In this document: one piece after another, positions 1 through 12,997 of the stretch
Numbering within the stretch: position 1 is the first letter of the stretch
Layout of the letters: each line of letters starts with the position of its first letter
Assembly: GCA_016858145.1 (NCBI GenBank)
Contig: JAEHOE010000071.1
Span: forward strand, 310,001 to 374,000
Source of the DNA: Edaphochlamys debaryana
Lineage: Eukaryota; Chlorophyta; Chlorophyceae; Chlamydomonadales
Length of the DNA stretch: 64,000 nucleotides
Direction: 5' to 3'
Translations under genes and position numbers: made by a program
Notes under the pieces: model-generated
What the model was told of the DNA's origin: nothing
Databases searched by the model: none
What the model saw: the letters and a program-made list of their open reading frames with translations, nothing else

Positions 1-131
1 AATGCATGGGGCTCAAACGCTGGGGATCAGGCCCTGCACAGGTCGACCCTCCATCCCTTAACCATGCCGCACCGGAGCTCCGTCCCACTGACCCCCTCCC
101 TCGCCCCCTCTCTCCCAGGCCAGCCCCTCAC

Positions 132-3100
132 CTGTAACCCCGCCAGGGAGTATCCCGCCGACCAGGCGATGCGGCTGATGGGCAGACGGCCCCCGCCACT
201 GGCGGCGGAGTCGTTGAACGGAGCGCCGCCGGGGCGGGTGCCGAACGGCCCGCGAACCAGGCCCGTGCCATTGCACGGCCCTGTCGAGCAAAGGGCAGGA
301 GCGTACACACAGTGCAGCGTCAATCAAGCCTTCCTCACTTCGGCATTGCAAACCTAGTCACGATGTACGGCTTGCATTAGAAGGGAAAGCGGCAGGCGGG
401 TGCTTACAGACGAATGGCGGCTGGGGAGGGTACGGGGCTCGGGGCGGGTAGGTGGGGGGCGGTTGGGCAGGCTGGCCCGGGGGCGGGAGAGCTGGGAGCA
501 CGGGCGGCGGTGGCGCATCCGGGGTGGACGGCGCGTCATCTTCCGGCGGTGGCGCGGCAGCATCTGCATGTGGGGGGGCGCAGTGTGGGACAGTGGGCGA
601 GGATGGAAACAACCACTCGATTCCCGTTCCACTGCAACAGGCTTCAGCAGGCCAAGGGGCCAGGGGTGTGGCAATGCAGCATAGGTCCCAAGGGGGCCAG
701 TCTCTTGCATCCATGGCCGGGTTGTATCGTGAGAGCGAACAAGAGCAATTCCTTCGCGCAGACGTCTTAGCCCCCGGCTTCTGGGTCGCACCAGTCCTTC
801 CTAGATGCCCCCCCCCCGCGAACAATCATGGGCCGCATCTTTGCAGGTGTGTCAGTAACTATCCTCACCTGGCCCTTCCTCCCAGTAGCCGAACCGCGGT
901 GCGTAGCTGTCGTACAGCATCCCCAGATCCTCCTGGTCCAGGACGCGGCTGTAGATGAGGACCACTGCGAGGCGGCCCTTGAGGTACTTGTCCCTGGGGG
1001 GGTTGGAGTTGGCGGTTGGGGGTTGGCGGTTGAGGGGTGTAAGTTGGGGGTGGGGGTTGCAGGTTGGGGGTAGAGGTTGGGGGTGGAGGTTGGGGGTGAA
1101 GGTTGGGGGTGGAGGTTGGGGGTGGAGGTTGGGGGTGGAGGTTCGGGGTGTCCCCGCGGGGCTTTGGGTTTGGGGCCGGCGGGACGGGGCCTCTGGACAT
1201 GGGCTACACCCAGTACAGTGCTGCGCGCGTATAGATCTACCGGTAGTGCATGACTCACTCGTCTCGCCAGTCCGCACCGAGGATCAGGCTGTCAGAGCCA
1301 ACGGGGATGGGCGTCTGGCCGGTCCACTCCTGCATGGGGCATGCTTAGGGGTTACCCCAGACCAAGTCACGGATCAACTTCGGTCTCGCAGGCGCAGCCT
1401 CGTCCTAGACCGAGTATGTACTTCCCCAATTCGCTGCCCCAAGGACAAGCAGCAGTGCCGCCCTCCCCCGTTCTCACCTCGACGAGGTCCAGGCCCATCT
1501 GCCCGAATCTGCTGCCGTACAGCGCTCCCTCCGTACCGCCCTCCTGCCGTACGTACGCGTCCATGACCCAGCAGCCGGCCGGGTGCTGCGGGCCCGTGTT
1601 GTTCAGCGCCAGGACGCCACGGTGGTGCAGGAAGGTCTCCCCGCGGCCCAGCAGCAGCTCATCGTCATAGTCCCAGGGCGAACGGCTGTGGGAGTGTGGA
1701 TGTTGGGATACGAAGGGTGAAGGGGCAGTAATACTAAGGTCAGGGAGAAGCTGGGGAAGGGGTCCACTGGGAGAGGACGTTAAGGCGGGAAGTTGCCCCG
1801 TGCTTGCCACGCACGCACCTGAGGTGGACCAGAGCGTAGTCACCCGCACCGGGGTCGAGTTTATAGATCACGACAACCGTGAACGCCGACTCCGCCGACG
1901 TGTTCCACTTGGCCAGAGACGGCGCGCTCGCGAAGCATCGCATCCCGTCCATCAGGATGCTGCCGTACCCGCCGTCGGCAGATGTGTCGTACAGGCAGCC
2001 GTCGGAGAACCTAACCGCCTGGTCTGGTTGGACCGAGTCGGCCCAGACCGTGGGGATGAAGTAGACGTTGGTGTCGCCCTCACCGGGCGGAGGCGCGAAG
2101 CCTTCCTCGTCGCCAGTCGGGGGCGGGAGGTCCGGGGGAAAGGGGGTGCCAGGGGCGAAGGGCATCCCGTCGGTATTCGGCGTGTCGGGGGGGAAGGCGG
2201 GCCATGTAGGCCCCTGCGGCGGAAACGGTTGGTCGGACTCGAATGGGGGCGGCGCCGAACCTGCGGGACCCGGCGTCGGGAGTGAGAATCGGGAGTCAAG
2301 GACGCGTCGGGAGTGAGAATGCCATGTCCCAGGTCACAAGCGGCAGCAGGCAGCGAGCAGCAGTCGCTTGTGCCCTGCTTGTAGCTGGCCCAGAGTGAGA
2401 GCTCATCAGCCCGAGCAAGTACGGTTTCCATGGGACAACCGAGCGCCGGCGCTATGCTACTGCGCACCTTCGCGCATCTCCAGGGTCATCCCGCTGAGGG
2501 CATCGAAGCAGGCCACATCGGGCACCAGCCCGGGCGGGGGCCCTGTTCGGGGCGGGGCACGAGAGCGGGCGAGAGCAGGGCGTCAAGATTGCCGACAGCC
2601 CTTGAGAATCGACATCTTCAAGCAGCGGATTGGGGCGGGAGCCGGGCTCAACCATTATCAGACCGCACCCCCAGCCTCCGCGGACGGAAGCCAGTTGTAG
2701 TTGCAAGCAATCAACAGCGGCAGCGGCGCGGCAGCAAAGTGAGAAGCTGCCAAACCCTTATGCCCTTGGCACCGAAGCGATAACAGCAGCTCTCACCCGC
2801 GGGCACGATGCTGAACTGCTGCGCCCACGTGCCGTCGCAGGGCCCCAGCTGCAGAGCCCTGCCCTCGCCCTCGCGCTGCAGCCCCACGCACAGCGGCTGC
2901 CCTCCGAGCGCAACGCGCACTCGAATGTTCCAGCTGCACACGCAGAATGGGTGGGGGCGGGGCAGTTGGGGTAAGAGCACGTCCGTCTTGAGGACAGAGT
3001 CAGGGTTCAAGGTGTGTCTTGCTTGGTGTTCCACTTGGCCCCAGGCACAGCTTCCAGTAAGAGGGGAGTATATGGTTTAAGGTTCAACCAGGCTTTAGCA

Positions 3101-6100
3101 GGGCTGAAAGAGCTGACTTAAGCCCAAACAGCCCCTACGAGGCCCCACGAGGCCCAGGCAGAGGCCTAGGCCATGAGCCAGGCCCCAATCCTTACGGTCC
3201 CTGAACCAGGCCTGTCCCCTGGATAGATTTCGCACCTTTTTTGGTCGAGGGACACAACCTCAAACTGCTGCTGTTGCTGCAGAGCGCCGGCCGTTGCGGA
3301 GCACGCACGCAGCGCCAGGCTCGGAGCGCCGCCGGTGATACCGGGCCCGACCCATGACCAGCACAGGCCCCGATCGGCGGCGGAGTGGAAGCGGTAGAAG
3401 CCGTCAACTTCTGCAAACGCGCAGTAAGGGGTTTGTGTGGTGCTTAATCACCCCTCATTAAGCGCGCTCAATGTGCTGCACTTGCACCAGATGTAGCACC
3501 CGTAGTAGCCATCTGGGGTGCTGTACGGCATGGTACGGCGCATCCCTGCGTCGCAAACGACCCGTGGGACCGGTGCCCCCCCTGCCGCCCCGCCCACGGA
3601 CCTAGGGGCTCTGGCGCGAAGGCCTGCGCAAAGGAGCCGTCGCACAGGCCCTGCGCCAGGACCGCCCCCTCCCGGGCCACGCCGCCCTGCGGGCCCACGC
3701 AGACGTGCGGCATCCAGGCGCGGAAGACCACTGGCGGAGAGATGGAAGGGAGGGAGGGAGGGGCAAGATGTGGGTGGGTGGAATGGTGGGGGGGCCCACC
3801 AGTGTTGAGGGGCAAGTCCGCGGTAGTTGCAAGGCGGTTGGAGGTCAGCCGGGACGCGTACGGGGTGTCATCGGGAAACGTGCAGGCCCCAGACGGGTGT
3901 ACAGGGGAGGCACGGAACGCTCATCTGACTGGCTCATCTGAGCAGGAAGAGCCCTACCGTGCGGAGCGCCACCGTCGGAGGTCGGCGCAGGCGGGACGAG
4001 GGGTGGCGGTGCGGTGGGCATCGCCGGCGGGGACCTCGCAGGCGGCTTCCCAGCTGCGGAGGGGGAGGTGTAGTGAGTGCGATGCTGGGTGAGCTTTCCC
4101 CCTCAAAAGAATACTCTTACTAGATCCATCCCTGACCAGACTCGATCGGGCGAGTGCCCCGGACTGAGCACGGTGGTAGGTCAGCAGGTCTCAGCGGGAG
4201 GGTACAAGGCCCGCCCAAAGCGGCCGCTTTTCGCGAGAAGGGATCCCCACACCCACTTGGGGCCTCAGCAGTGACCAACGTGAGCGCGGGCGGGTACTGC
4301 GGCTCCTCGGGGCAATGCCACAGGGACAGCGTATTGCCGCTGCCGCCAAGCGAGTTTGCCAGCGGCGGCTGCACGCACTTGCCAGACAGGATGTGGACGA
4401 GCAGGTAGCTGGGGGCCGAAAGAGCGCGCGGGATTGGGGGGAAATGGTCGGGGGCCAGGAGGTGTGAGGGAAGGGGGCCAAGGGATGGGAGAGGTAGCCA
4501 CAGGGGAGGCATGCAGTCGGGGCGAGGCAGAATTTGTACCAGGCGGTAGTTGGGCGTGGAAGAGCGGAGAGTCGGCGGGGCGCAAGGGACGCGGGTCGTC
4601 GGGCGGGGTTGGAGGGCAAGGGATGTGAGGGCCGGCCACAGGGGTACCTGGCAAGGCTAGAGGAATTTAGGGTTGGGGACAGGATGTATGTGGCCACAAC
4701 CGGCTGTCTCGCGCCGGCGGTGGTGGGGGAACAGGCGCCCTGCTGCGGCACCTTACGGGCAAGGAAGGCAGCCGTACCGCTCTTACCCGCCAAGTTTGTC
4801 CGAGCGCCACTTGAAGAGCTGCATCGCGTCTCTCTCTTTGCAGGGGGCCAGCAATACCGCTAGGCCGTCGGGGAAGGTGGCGGGGTCGCTGCCGCTGGCG
4901 GGCACCGTGGGCTGGGCGGCCCAGCACAGGCTAAAGTCCACGAAGGGCCGTACCTTGACCATGTCTGCTGGTGGGGAGGCAGAGAGGGATGAAACCAACT
5001 AAGGAAAAGCAGCGGTGAACACGAATACCGCTTGTGCACCACTCGGGCTGCACCACGCTGCAGTCACCCGGGATTGCATGCGAGCGGGCCTCTCCACGCA
5101 CGGGGGGGTACGTGCGGTACTCACATCGGCTCTGGAACCAGAACACCTGACCGGGGCGCTCCTCGGAGCAGTTACGAGGCACTATCGTCGAGTTGTCAAG
5201 GCCCTGCCGAGCGGTAGAATCCCACGCGTCAGGGCGCCACTATAGGTCATGATCGGACTGAAGCGTAATGTTCAATTCGAGGCATTTCCCCTTACCTCTG
5301 GATTTGCCGGATCTTGGATCTCCAGGCACTGTCTTTCCGCTAAGGGAGACGGCACCCGGACCCGGTACAGGTTCTCTGGGGGAAGGGCATGGGGAGAGGG
5401 CGTGCCGTACGGCGCGGTGGTCATGGTGTCATGGGATCTGTGGCACTGTTCTCAGGGCGCTGAGCCCCACATCGGTGCCCCAAAGACCGGTGCGATGGGT
5501 GCGCCTGATGATGCAACCCTGCCGGGATCCCACCAGAGGTCAAGAAACCCAGCGAACCCCCAGAGAACCCCCAGAGAGCTCACCATAGTAACCGCTGGGG
5601 GGTGGAGCCGCGTCTGCAGGGCGAGGAGGCAGCCGGAGCACGCGAGGGGAACGCGGGGGAAGGTGTGAAACGCATTCAGCGCGCGAGCCGCGCACCCGAT
5701 CTGGCAACCACGCACCGACCACGCATGCGGCCGGTCTACCAGCCCAAGAACGCTGCAAGCATATATACAAGCAGACTTACAATAGGTGTCGGCCGGGATG
5801 AGCGTCAGCGCGGGCGGGTCCTGCGGCCCCTCGGGGCAGTCCAGGAGCGCGAGGAAGTTGCCGTTGCCGCCCCATCCGGGGGGCTGCAGCGCCACGCACT
5901 TCCTAGAGTCGATGTGGACTAGCACCCAGCTGCGGGAGGTGGACGCCATGGAGGGGGTGGGCGTGGGGTGAGGCGGATGTGCGGGCGGCAGTGCTCAGGG
6001 CCACACAGTACGATGCTTCCGACCCAGGCTACCGATCACCAGCCACTCCAAGAAATAGCCGAGGATCCGTGGCTCCCGAACGTCCCCAAGCAATAAGGGC

Positions 6101-9100
6101 TCACCCGTCTCCCTCGCTCCCCGTCGGGCGGTACTGGAAGGACTGCAGCGCCCGCGAGACCGCATCCTCGGCGCAGGTCTGCAGCACCAGCGCCCTCTGA
6201 ACATCCGCTGGCACATCGACGCCTCCCTGCTCGAGGTACGGCTGTGTCCAGCACAGGCTTTGGTCCACGTTGGGACGCACCGTCACCACATCCCCGTGCT
6301 CCTGAGATTCTACACGGGAATTGGGCGGGCGTGTTAGTCTGACCAGGGTCGGTGGGGAGGGGGGCCAAGGGAGGCCAAAGCCTCTCACACGAAGGAGCCT
6401 TGCGCCTATGCCAAGCAAGCAGGACTGGAGGCCCAGACCTCTGACAGGACTGAGGCGTTTGCTGACATAGGAAGCCATGGGAGCAATGCGTGATCTCACT
6501 CTGGGTCTGGAACCAGAAGACTTGCCACGGTCGCTCCACAATACAGGGCCGCGAGACGAGGTCTGAGCCGGTGTACCCGTTGGGGTTGGTGAGCTCGTCG
6601 ATCTCCACACACTGCGGCGCACTGGTGGGGGTCGGCACCCGCACCCGGTAGGACCTGTCAGCTGGGGTAGGAGGGACAGACGGGGCGGGGGGCAAGGGGG
6701 GAAAGGAGGGGTAGGGCGGGCCGTCAGTTGGTGCGGAAGAGGCCAAGCGGCGTGGCACTGGGCGGGACGCGCTCGGGGGCAAGCAACGCGTCATTGCCCG
6801 TACGTCATGCGCATGGCCTGATCACTGTCCCATAGATGCCCATTGAAACCCGGGGCAGCAGCAGGAGTGGTCCTTTCCTCACCAGGTGGCTTGAAGCTAG
6901 TCGGAGATGGCGGTGGAGACAGTGGTGGGGACAGCGGTGGCGACGATGGCAGCGCCGGAGACTCGGGCAGCTCTGGAAAGGGACGGAGCGGGGGGCATGG
7001 ACCGGCCAAGATTCGTAAAGCAGGCTGGCGAGAGGACTGCTGCATGTGCTTTACCCGTACAGCAAGGTCACGCAACCCACCGACAGATACCGCCTGGAAA
7101 GACTGGTCGCGGCAGGGCCACAGCATAAGGAACCAGCCCGGGTCCTTGTAGTCATTGATCACGGTAAGGCACTGGAGGTGAAGTAGGCGATCAAGCACAG
7201 GAACGCAAACAGAAGGTCAGCGCCAGGGTGGGCACACCGACAGCTGAAGTAGGCATCGGCAGTGAGGAGGGGCCTCGGAACGTGTCAGCTGAGAGGAAGG
7301 CAGATGCCAGGTTCTGCGGCCTTGCCCGCGGCGGCCCCACCTGGTACGGGGCGTTTCTGGGGGTGAAGGCCCACCTGCGCATCGGGGGCCGGGGGCAGAT
7401 GGACGAGAGAGCATTGTTACTAGGACAAAGGGCAGGAGCCGGAACCGCCAAGACCAGACAGCGATTTGGCGCTGGGCGCCGTCTGAAAAGCCCTGCGATC
7501 TAGTTGATCGAGGGCCTGCCCCGCCACTCCCGTGCCGCTCTCGCACCGTCGGAATGCCCCGGCGCGCCCGCACCCAGCCCCAGCAGGCTCTCACCCCTCC
7601 CCCACGGGGTACACGTAGAACTGCTGGCCCTCGTCCTCCAAACTGCGGCGGTAACAGAGGGCAAGGCACGACCTTGTCGTCAACAGCGCTGCTCCCGGTC
7701 CGGTCCGACAGCATACACATGCTTCCGTCGGCTCAATCGAGCAGCCCTTCACACCCTGGTTGCCTCCGCTTCCCTCTGCCCATCCCTGATCCTGGGGAGT
7801 AATTAAGCTCCCCCGCACCGCACCCACCTGCAGGGGTACACCACCACCCTCGTCTGCTCCCGGTCGCCCCCGCCCTCCGTGGCCCAGCACATGGAGCCGC
7901 TGGCGGGGGAGGCGCCGCGGAAGCGGTAGTAGCCGCCACCTGGGGGCGTGACGGTGGGACAGAGGTAGGGCGAGGGGCCGCGGGGGAGCAGATCAAGGCA
8001 TGGGTGTTTCGACACTACTCCCGTTTGCCCTGCACCTTCCAGACCGAGACTGCTTGCCTCTAGAAGTTCCACTGGGGACCAGACTCAAGCCCACTCAGCC
8101 GTTGACCAGACACACCTGTCGCTTCCGGCATGAAGACCTGCTCCGTCCCGCCGCACGTCTGCTGTTGCAGGTGCTGTCCCGAGACGGGTGGGGAGCCGAT
8201 GCCGAGGCACAGGTGGGAGCCGCCAAGGAGGAGGCGGTGGAACGAGTAAGCTCCGCCTGTGAACCAGGTCGGGCGGGACGGGGTCAGTAAGCCTCCTTGC
8301 AGTGCGCAAGCTTTGACGGATTGATGTGCTTGCAAACAGACCAGAGGAGAGTAGCACTTCACGTCCCGTTAGCCCGCTCCTCCTCATGCTTACTGAGCGC
8401 TGGTACTCGGGGCGGCGAGGGCGTCCGGCTGATCGCATCTGTCGTACGGTACGAAACAAAGGTGACCACATGGGTTTCATGATGAGCAAGAGACCGCCAC
8501 CATATCAAGCGAGGGGCTCATCGTGTACTGTGGCAAGAGCAGGAGCTTTGCGACAATGCTCTCCGCTCACCTGGGGACACGGGCACCCAGGCCTGCTGGG
8601 TGCAGGGCCGCAGCACCACCGTCGCCCCGCTCCAGTTGTATGAGTTGATGATGTCGAGGCACATGTAGGGGGCCATGCGGGGGCTGAAGGACCAGCCGCC
8701 GCTGGGGGGAGGAAGCGTGGGGAGGGCAGATAAGAGGGGTGTAAGGTTGGGGGAAGGAAAGGGGTTGAAGAGGAACATGTGCTTTGCATCCATGTCAGCC
8801 TGCCCCTTCTCTCGCACTCACTCGTCCCCGTTGGGGTATGTGTAGAACTCCTGTGAGGGCTCGCCATCCACGCACTCCGCCATGCCGACGGCGTTCCATT
8901 CCCTGCCAAAGGTAAAAGAAAGCGGGATTGCGGATTAGGAGGGGTCGGGCCAGGAACATATAAGGGCTTCAGGGAGACAGATAAAGGGCAGAGCGGTATG
9001 GGACCTCCTACATATAACAGCCAACAAAACAGTCCCCCCACCTCGAGCGGTTCTGCTTGACGGCCCAGCACCAGGTTGCGTTGACGGTCGAGCGTGCCCG

Positions 9101-11795
9101 CACGTGCCCACCGTCCAGCGGCTCGAGCTCCCACACGCTCGTTTGAAGGCCGCAGCTCTGGGTAGTGCATGGGGATGGGCAGTGGGGCGTGCTTCTTTGC
9201 CAGCTCTAGTTGCATGAGCAAGCAGTCTCGGCTCGCCATAGAAAAAAGCAGGGGGATCCCCGGATGACCGGCACGGGCCCTCGACCGCCGCCTCACCCGC
9301 TGCTCCAGGTTGGAACCGCTGTTTGGGGCGCCGTCGAGGCACAGGTTGACGGCGCCGGGAATGGTGGAGTAGAAGGCGTACTGGCCCACTGCTGGCGAGG
9401 AAGGAAGTAGGGGCGCGCCAAGGGCGAAGGTGGGGCAAGGGGCAAGCACAATCGCACTGCAATTATCCTGCGTGTGCTGTCCCGGACGAAACCTAAGCGC
9501 CTGTCTGGCTTCCCTGCGCCGCCTAGGTGCCTAGACTGCAGCCCCAGCCAGCCCTGTCTCACATAGCACCGGCGCTTGGGGCGGAGAGGGCGTGCGCTGC
9601 AGCACACCTGCAACAGGACACACATGAAGGAGGGGTCTCGCGGCTCGAGCCCTCCCACGAAGTGTCAGGAAAGTCCCGTGCGCACGTGTCGCATTCCGTG
9701 CCCCCAGCCCGACCGCTTAGCTCACCCGGGTCTACTGGCGTGAAGGCCTTCCCCCCGCACGGCGTGACCGCCATGGTCGCCCCGCTCCACGTGTAGCCGT
9801 GCGTGGCGTCCAGGCACAGCCCCGGGGCAGCGCGGAGGGCAAAGGCCAGGGCGCCGCTGCAGCAGGGTCGGAAACGAGGAAGGGAGGGGACAGGTCATGG
9901 TCGGTCGGCGGGTATGCCAGGCACCCTAGCCCGTGCCAGAGCGATCCCTAGCCCTTGCGCCCTCGCCGCTCACCCCACTCCGTCGGGGTACGCCCGCCAC
10001 TCCTGCTCCGCCAGCCCCTCCACGCAGGGCGCCAGCCCCACCACCGTCCACGACCGCGGGCTGGGCGTGTAGGTGCCCCAGCACAGGGACGCGTTCTTGG
10101 CCGAGCGCACTCGGAGGTAGCCGCTGCTGAGGGGCTCGAACACCCACACCTGACAGGGGAGAGGGAGTCGGCAAGGGAATCCGCTTGCCGTCCAGGCTCA
10201 CGAAGAGGGAATCACGTGCTGTTGTCGAGGGCACGCAAGCCCACCTGCGAGACCTGCCCCGGCGAGCAGCTCTTGTGCTCCAGCAGCGATCCGTTGACCG
10301 CATCCTCGTAGTGCAGGTCAACGCACATGTTGACCGCGCCGGGCAGGTTGGAGCGGAGCGCGTACTCGCCTGCCGACACTGCCGTACGTGCCGTACGGGT
10401 GCACAGGGGATGCGGGTCGCGGGTGGCGTTAGCCTTCACCAGCCTTATAGAACTCTGCCTTAGGTGGACGCTACACGCCAGACCTACCAGCGCAACTCCT
10501 ACGCCGTGGGCATGCTACCAGGGTCTACTCCGTGTAGGCACGTGAGGTGGTAGCGGGTGCGCATGACCGGCAACCGCCGGGAAAGTGCGGTGGGGCGCTT
10601 GCTGTGAAGGTTACTCACGGTGGGCTTGGGGCGACGGCGGGGGTGAGGACGGCGTCATGGGAAGCACGCCTGCAAAGCATACCGTAAGGCGCAGGGGTCA
10701 CGAGGCTGTGCACCGCAAAGTTCGCCCCTGCCTCCGCCCCCTCGGCTAACTCCGCCCCCGTGCCCCGCCTTCGCCCTACCCCTGAGCCCGACCCTTGGTC
10801 CCCAGCGGATCTCGACCGCTACCGACGGCCGCAACCCCGGCCAGTGATGCCTTCCGCAATCAAATGATTCCCATCCCGTCTTCCGCGCATCCCGCAACTC
10901 ACGGATGGCTGGCTCCGGAGGCGATGCCCGCGCGGGGGGTCCTGTACAGGTGGGCAGACCGGTCGTCAGGAGGCGTCAGGTTCGCTGGCATTCCGGCCTT
11001 CGACAAGGGGTACCGGGGGCGCAAATGAGGAAACAGACTCACCACTTAACCGCGGTGGGGGTGGATGAGAATGTGGGTAAGGCGGTAGGTCAGGCTCTGC
11101 AGAGCCGCTCGGCGGTACCGCTGGCGCTGGCGTAGGGGGGGGCGAGGGGGCGGGGTCACACGGACGGATGTCTGCTGTGCGTGAGTGAGTTTCGGGTGTG
11201 AACGTGCAAGTGCTTGGCCTGGCCGTGCTCGGAAAGATGAGCTCATACGGGCGTGCGAGCGGCAGGACGCTGCATGTCCGGCCGCATGTGTGTCGCAGCT
11301 CGCCGAAGGCTAAAATTGTGCTCGTAGGATATCCATATGCGAGGTTGAGATCGCCTAACAAGGCATAAATGGCAAGCCGAGCGCGTTGTGGAGTCCTAGA
11401 GGCGCATCTTCAGCCTTCGTCCCCGCCTTCCGAGCATCAGTTCCTGGCCCGGTGGTTCAGTACATGGTACTTTATGGACATAGAACGTGCAGGTAAACGT
11501 GCGTCGCCCGACGAGAGGACAGCACTTCCCCCACCAGTCGCCGCAATAAGCATCGGAAGCATTCCAAGGTCAACCTATCCCTGACATTGGGCTGCATACA
11601 CGAGGCTGCGTTGGTCGGCTCGTCGGCCCGCCAGACATGGCCGGAGTGTGACAGCCATACGCGGCCCTCCCGCGGCCCCGAGCCATCAGACTCACCGGCT
11701 GAAGAAGGGGCTCCATATCCCAGGACGCTGACACCGATTAGCCATGCTATTGCGATGACAGGTCCCAACTTCGCATCCCTGGCGCTTCCCGGCAT
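132..11795 (-). CDS. Gene A: secreted protein with six beta-trefoil units, LamG-like and jacalin-like domains (3' end outside window)
   Basis: Start chosen at 11795 because it opens a signal peptide (about residues 1-33, core AIAWLIGVSVLG). Thirty-six exons read by eye: 11795-11696, 11171-11043, 10941-10903, 10669-10619, 10378-10245, 10149-9974, 9856-9726, 9388-9297, 9157-9042, 8902-8822, 8701-8571, 8256-8116, 7939-7828, 7642-7595, 7374-7341, 7171-7081, 6972-6883, 6661-6500, 6309-6105, 5929-5781, 5613-5584, 5375-5296, 5203-5125, 4964-4787, 4408-4257, 4053-3958, 3730-3602, 3410-3236, 2933-2797, 2542-2468, 2260-1819, 1685-1478, 1329-1259, 993-869, 563-408, 280-132. They total 4,494 nt (1,498 codons) in phase. 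Order: Pro-rich 34-106; trefoil units about 107-253, 254-393, 394-535, 566-737, 748-910, 943-1089; LamG-like 1090-1396; Pro-rich 1397-1448; jacalin start (GPFGTRPGG, then FND) 1449 on. Trefoil marks are repeated LCW, a later Cys and QxF. EGF and N-domain exons of its relatives are absent. Likely extracellular sugar binding; ligand unknown. Exon 2 and the CAG/CAG acceptor at 4964 are the least certain. Confidence 0.82.
1012..1152. repeat. GT/GG-rich minisatellite in an intron of gene A
   Basis: Tandem units of about 14-20 bp built on GGTTGGGGGTGGA, six to eight imperfect copies. It lies in the intron between the exons at 1329-1259 and 993-869, so it is not translated. G-run density on the plus strand could allow G-quadruplex formation. 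Confidence 0.8.
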
Positions 11796-12997
11796 CGTGC
11801 CGCCGCTGGCAAACCTGAAGCGCGAACGTGTTTCGGGGAGCTAGACGACACATGAGTTGCGCTCTGATATCAGGTGAAACAACAAGGGCATCTTGGACTC
11901 CTGTCCCGCCTGTACGGCCCCCGCGTGCCGGCTGGGCCCAACCGCCGGTAGGCCCACCCGCAAGACCCAGGATGCGCCCCCATTTCGGGAGGTGTGGGGC
12001 GCGACAACACTTCAGTGTCGAGTGCTGAAGCGTGAGCCGATCATAAACGGTATGCCGCTTGACCGATGGGGCCAAGCCTCTTGGCGCCGCGCGCACGCAG
12101 CGGGCTACCCATAGGCGAGCACGGTTGAGCACGAAAACGCTTCTGCCTTGCTTTCCGGGAGTGTTGAAGGGATGGGTGGAGGAAGAGGGGCGCGGAAGGT
12201 CTGTTCGAGCCTGCTCGAGGGGGGCAGAGCAGGGGAAGGCAAAGGGGGCGGAAGAGTGGCAGGCGGCGGGGGAGGTTGGATAGGAAAGGAAGATGCGGGC
12301 AAGGAGGAGGGGGGCGTGGGAGAGAGGGCAAAGGGTGGGGCAAGGGGAGGGGACAGGGGAGAGGCGCACTGATGAGGATAACGCAAGGGCCGAGGCAGGC
12401 GAAGCGGGCACCAAAAGTAGTGTGACACACACACAGTCGCACGCTGACTCTGATGCCCCAAGTGAGGCTCTGACATGCGTTCAAACAGGAGCGCAGGAAC
12501 CTGCCATTGCCGACTTGGGTTATCCTCTTCCGGTGGACTTGCCGCGGGGGCCATCTGGGGCCATCCATCACAGGCCTCTGGGGCGTCCGGGAGCAACGCA
12601 TGTGCCGGCGTGTGCCTACCCCAGAAGAGGCAAAACGGCTGGGCTGGGGAACAGCTGGCTGATGCCACCGTATCAAGGTGATACTGTCACGTAGTGTGTG
12701 CCCAGTGTGTGCCATCCTGAGGGGCGGGGCGCGGCGGGTCGGTCGTCCCCCGCCCGTGCAAAGACGTAAGCGCACGGTAGTCGAATTTTCGTCATAACTA
12801 GCGTCGGCGTACAGCAACACCGAGGTTGATGACTAGATCACTGGCTTGTTTCTGCATATGTCTTCCCCGTCAGCTCGGCATCCGGGTTTTGCCGTCCGCC
12901 CGCCCGCCGCGGCGCGATGGCCGACTCAAATGGCCTCCCCACGGCCCTTACAACACCGTAGTTGCCATACCCCATCTCAGTGATTGAAACTCTAACC
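11796..12997. other. Divergent intergenic region between genes A and B
   Basis: About 1.2 kb separates the start codons of A (minus) and B (plus), so both promoters should lie here. I see no clear TATA box. A purine-rich plus-strand tract (GGAGG/GGGAG runs) covers roughly 12150-12370. No open frame here looks coding. Confidence 0.6.

Noticed and set aside
12962..12964. Earlier in-frame ATG for gene B
   Set aside because: It would put 12 extra residues before an already long signal-peptide n-region; the ATG at 12998 has better context.
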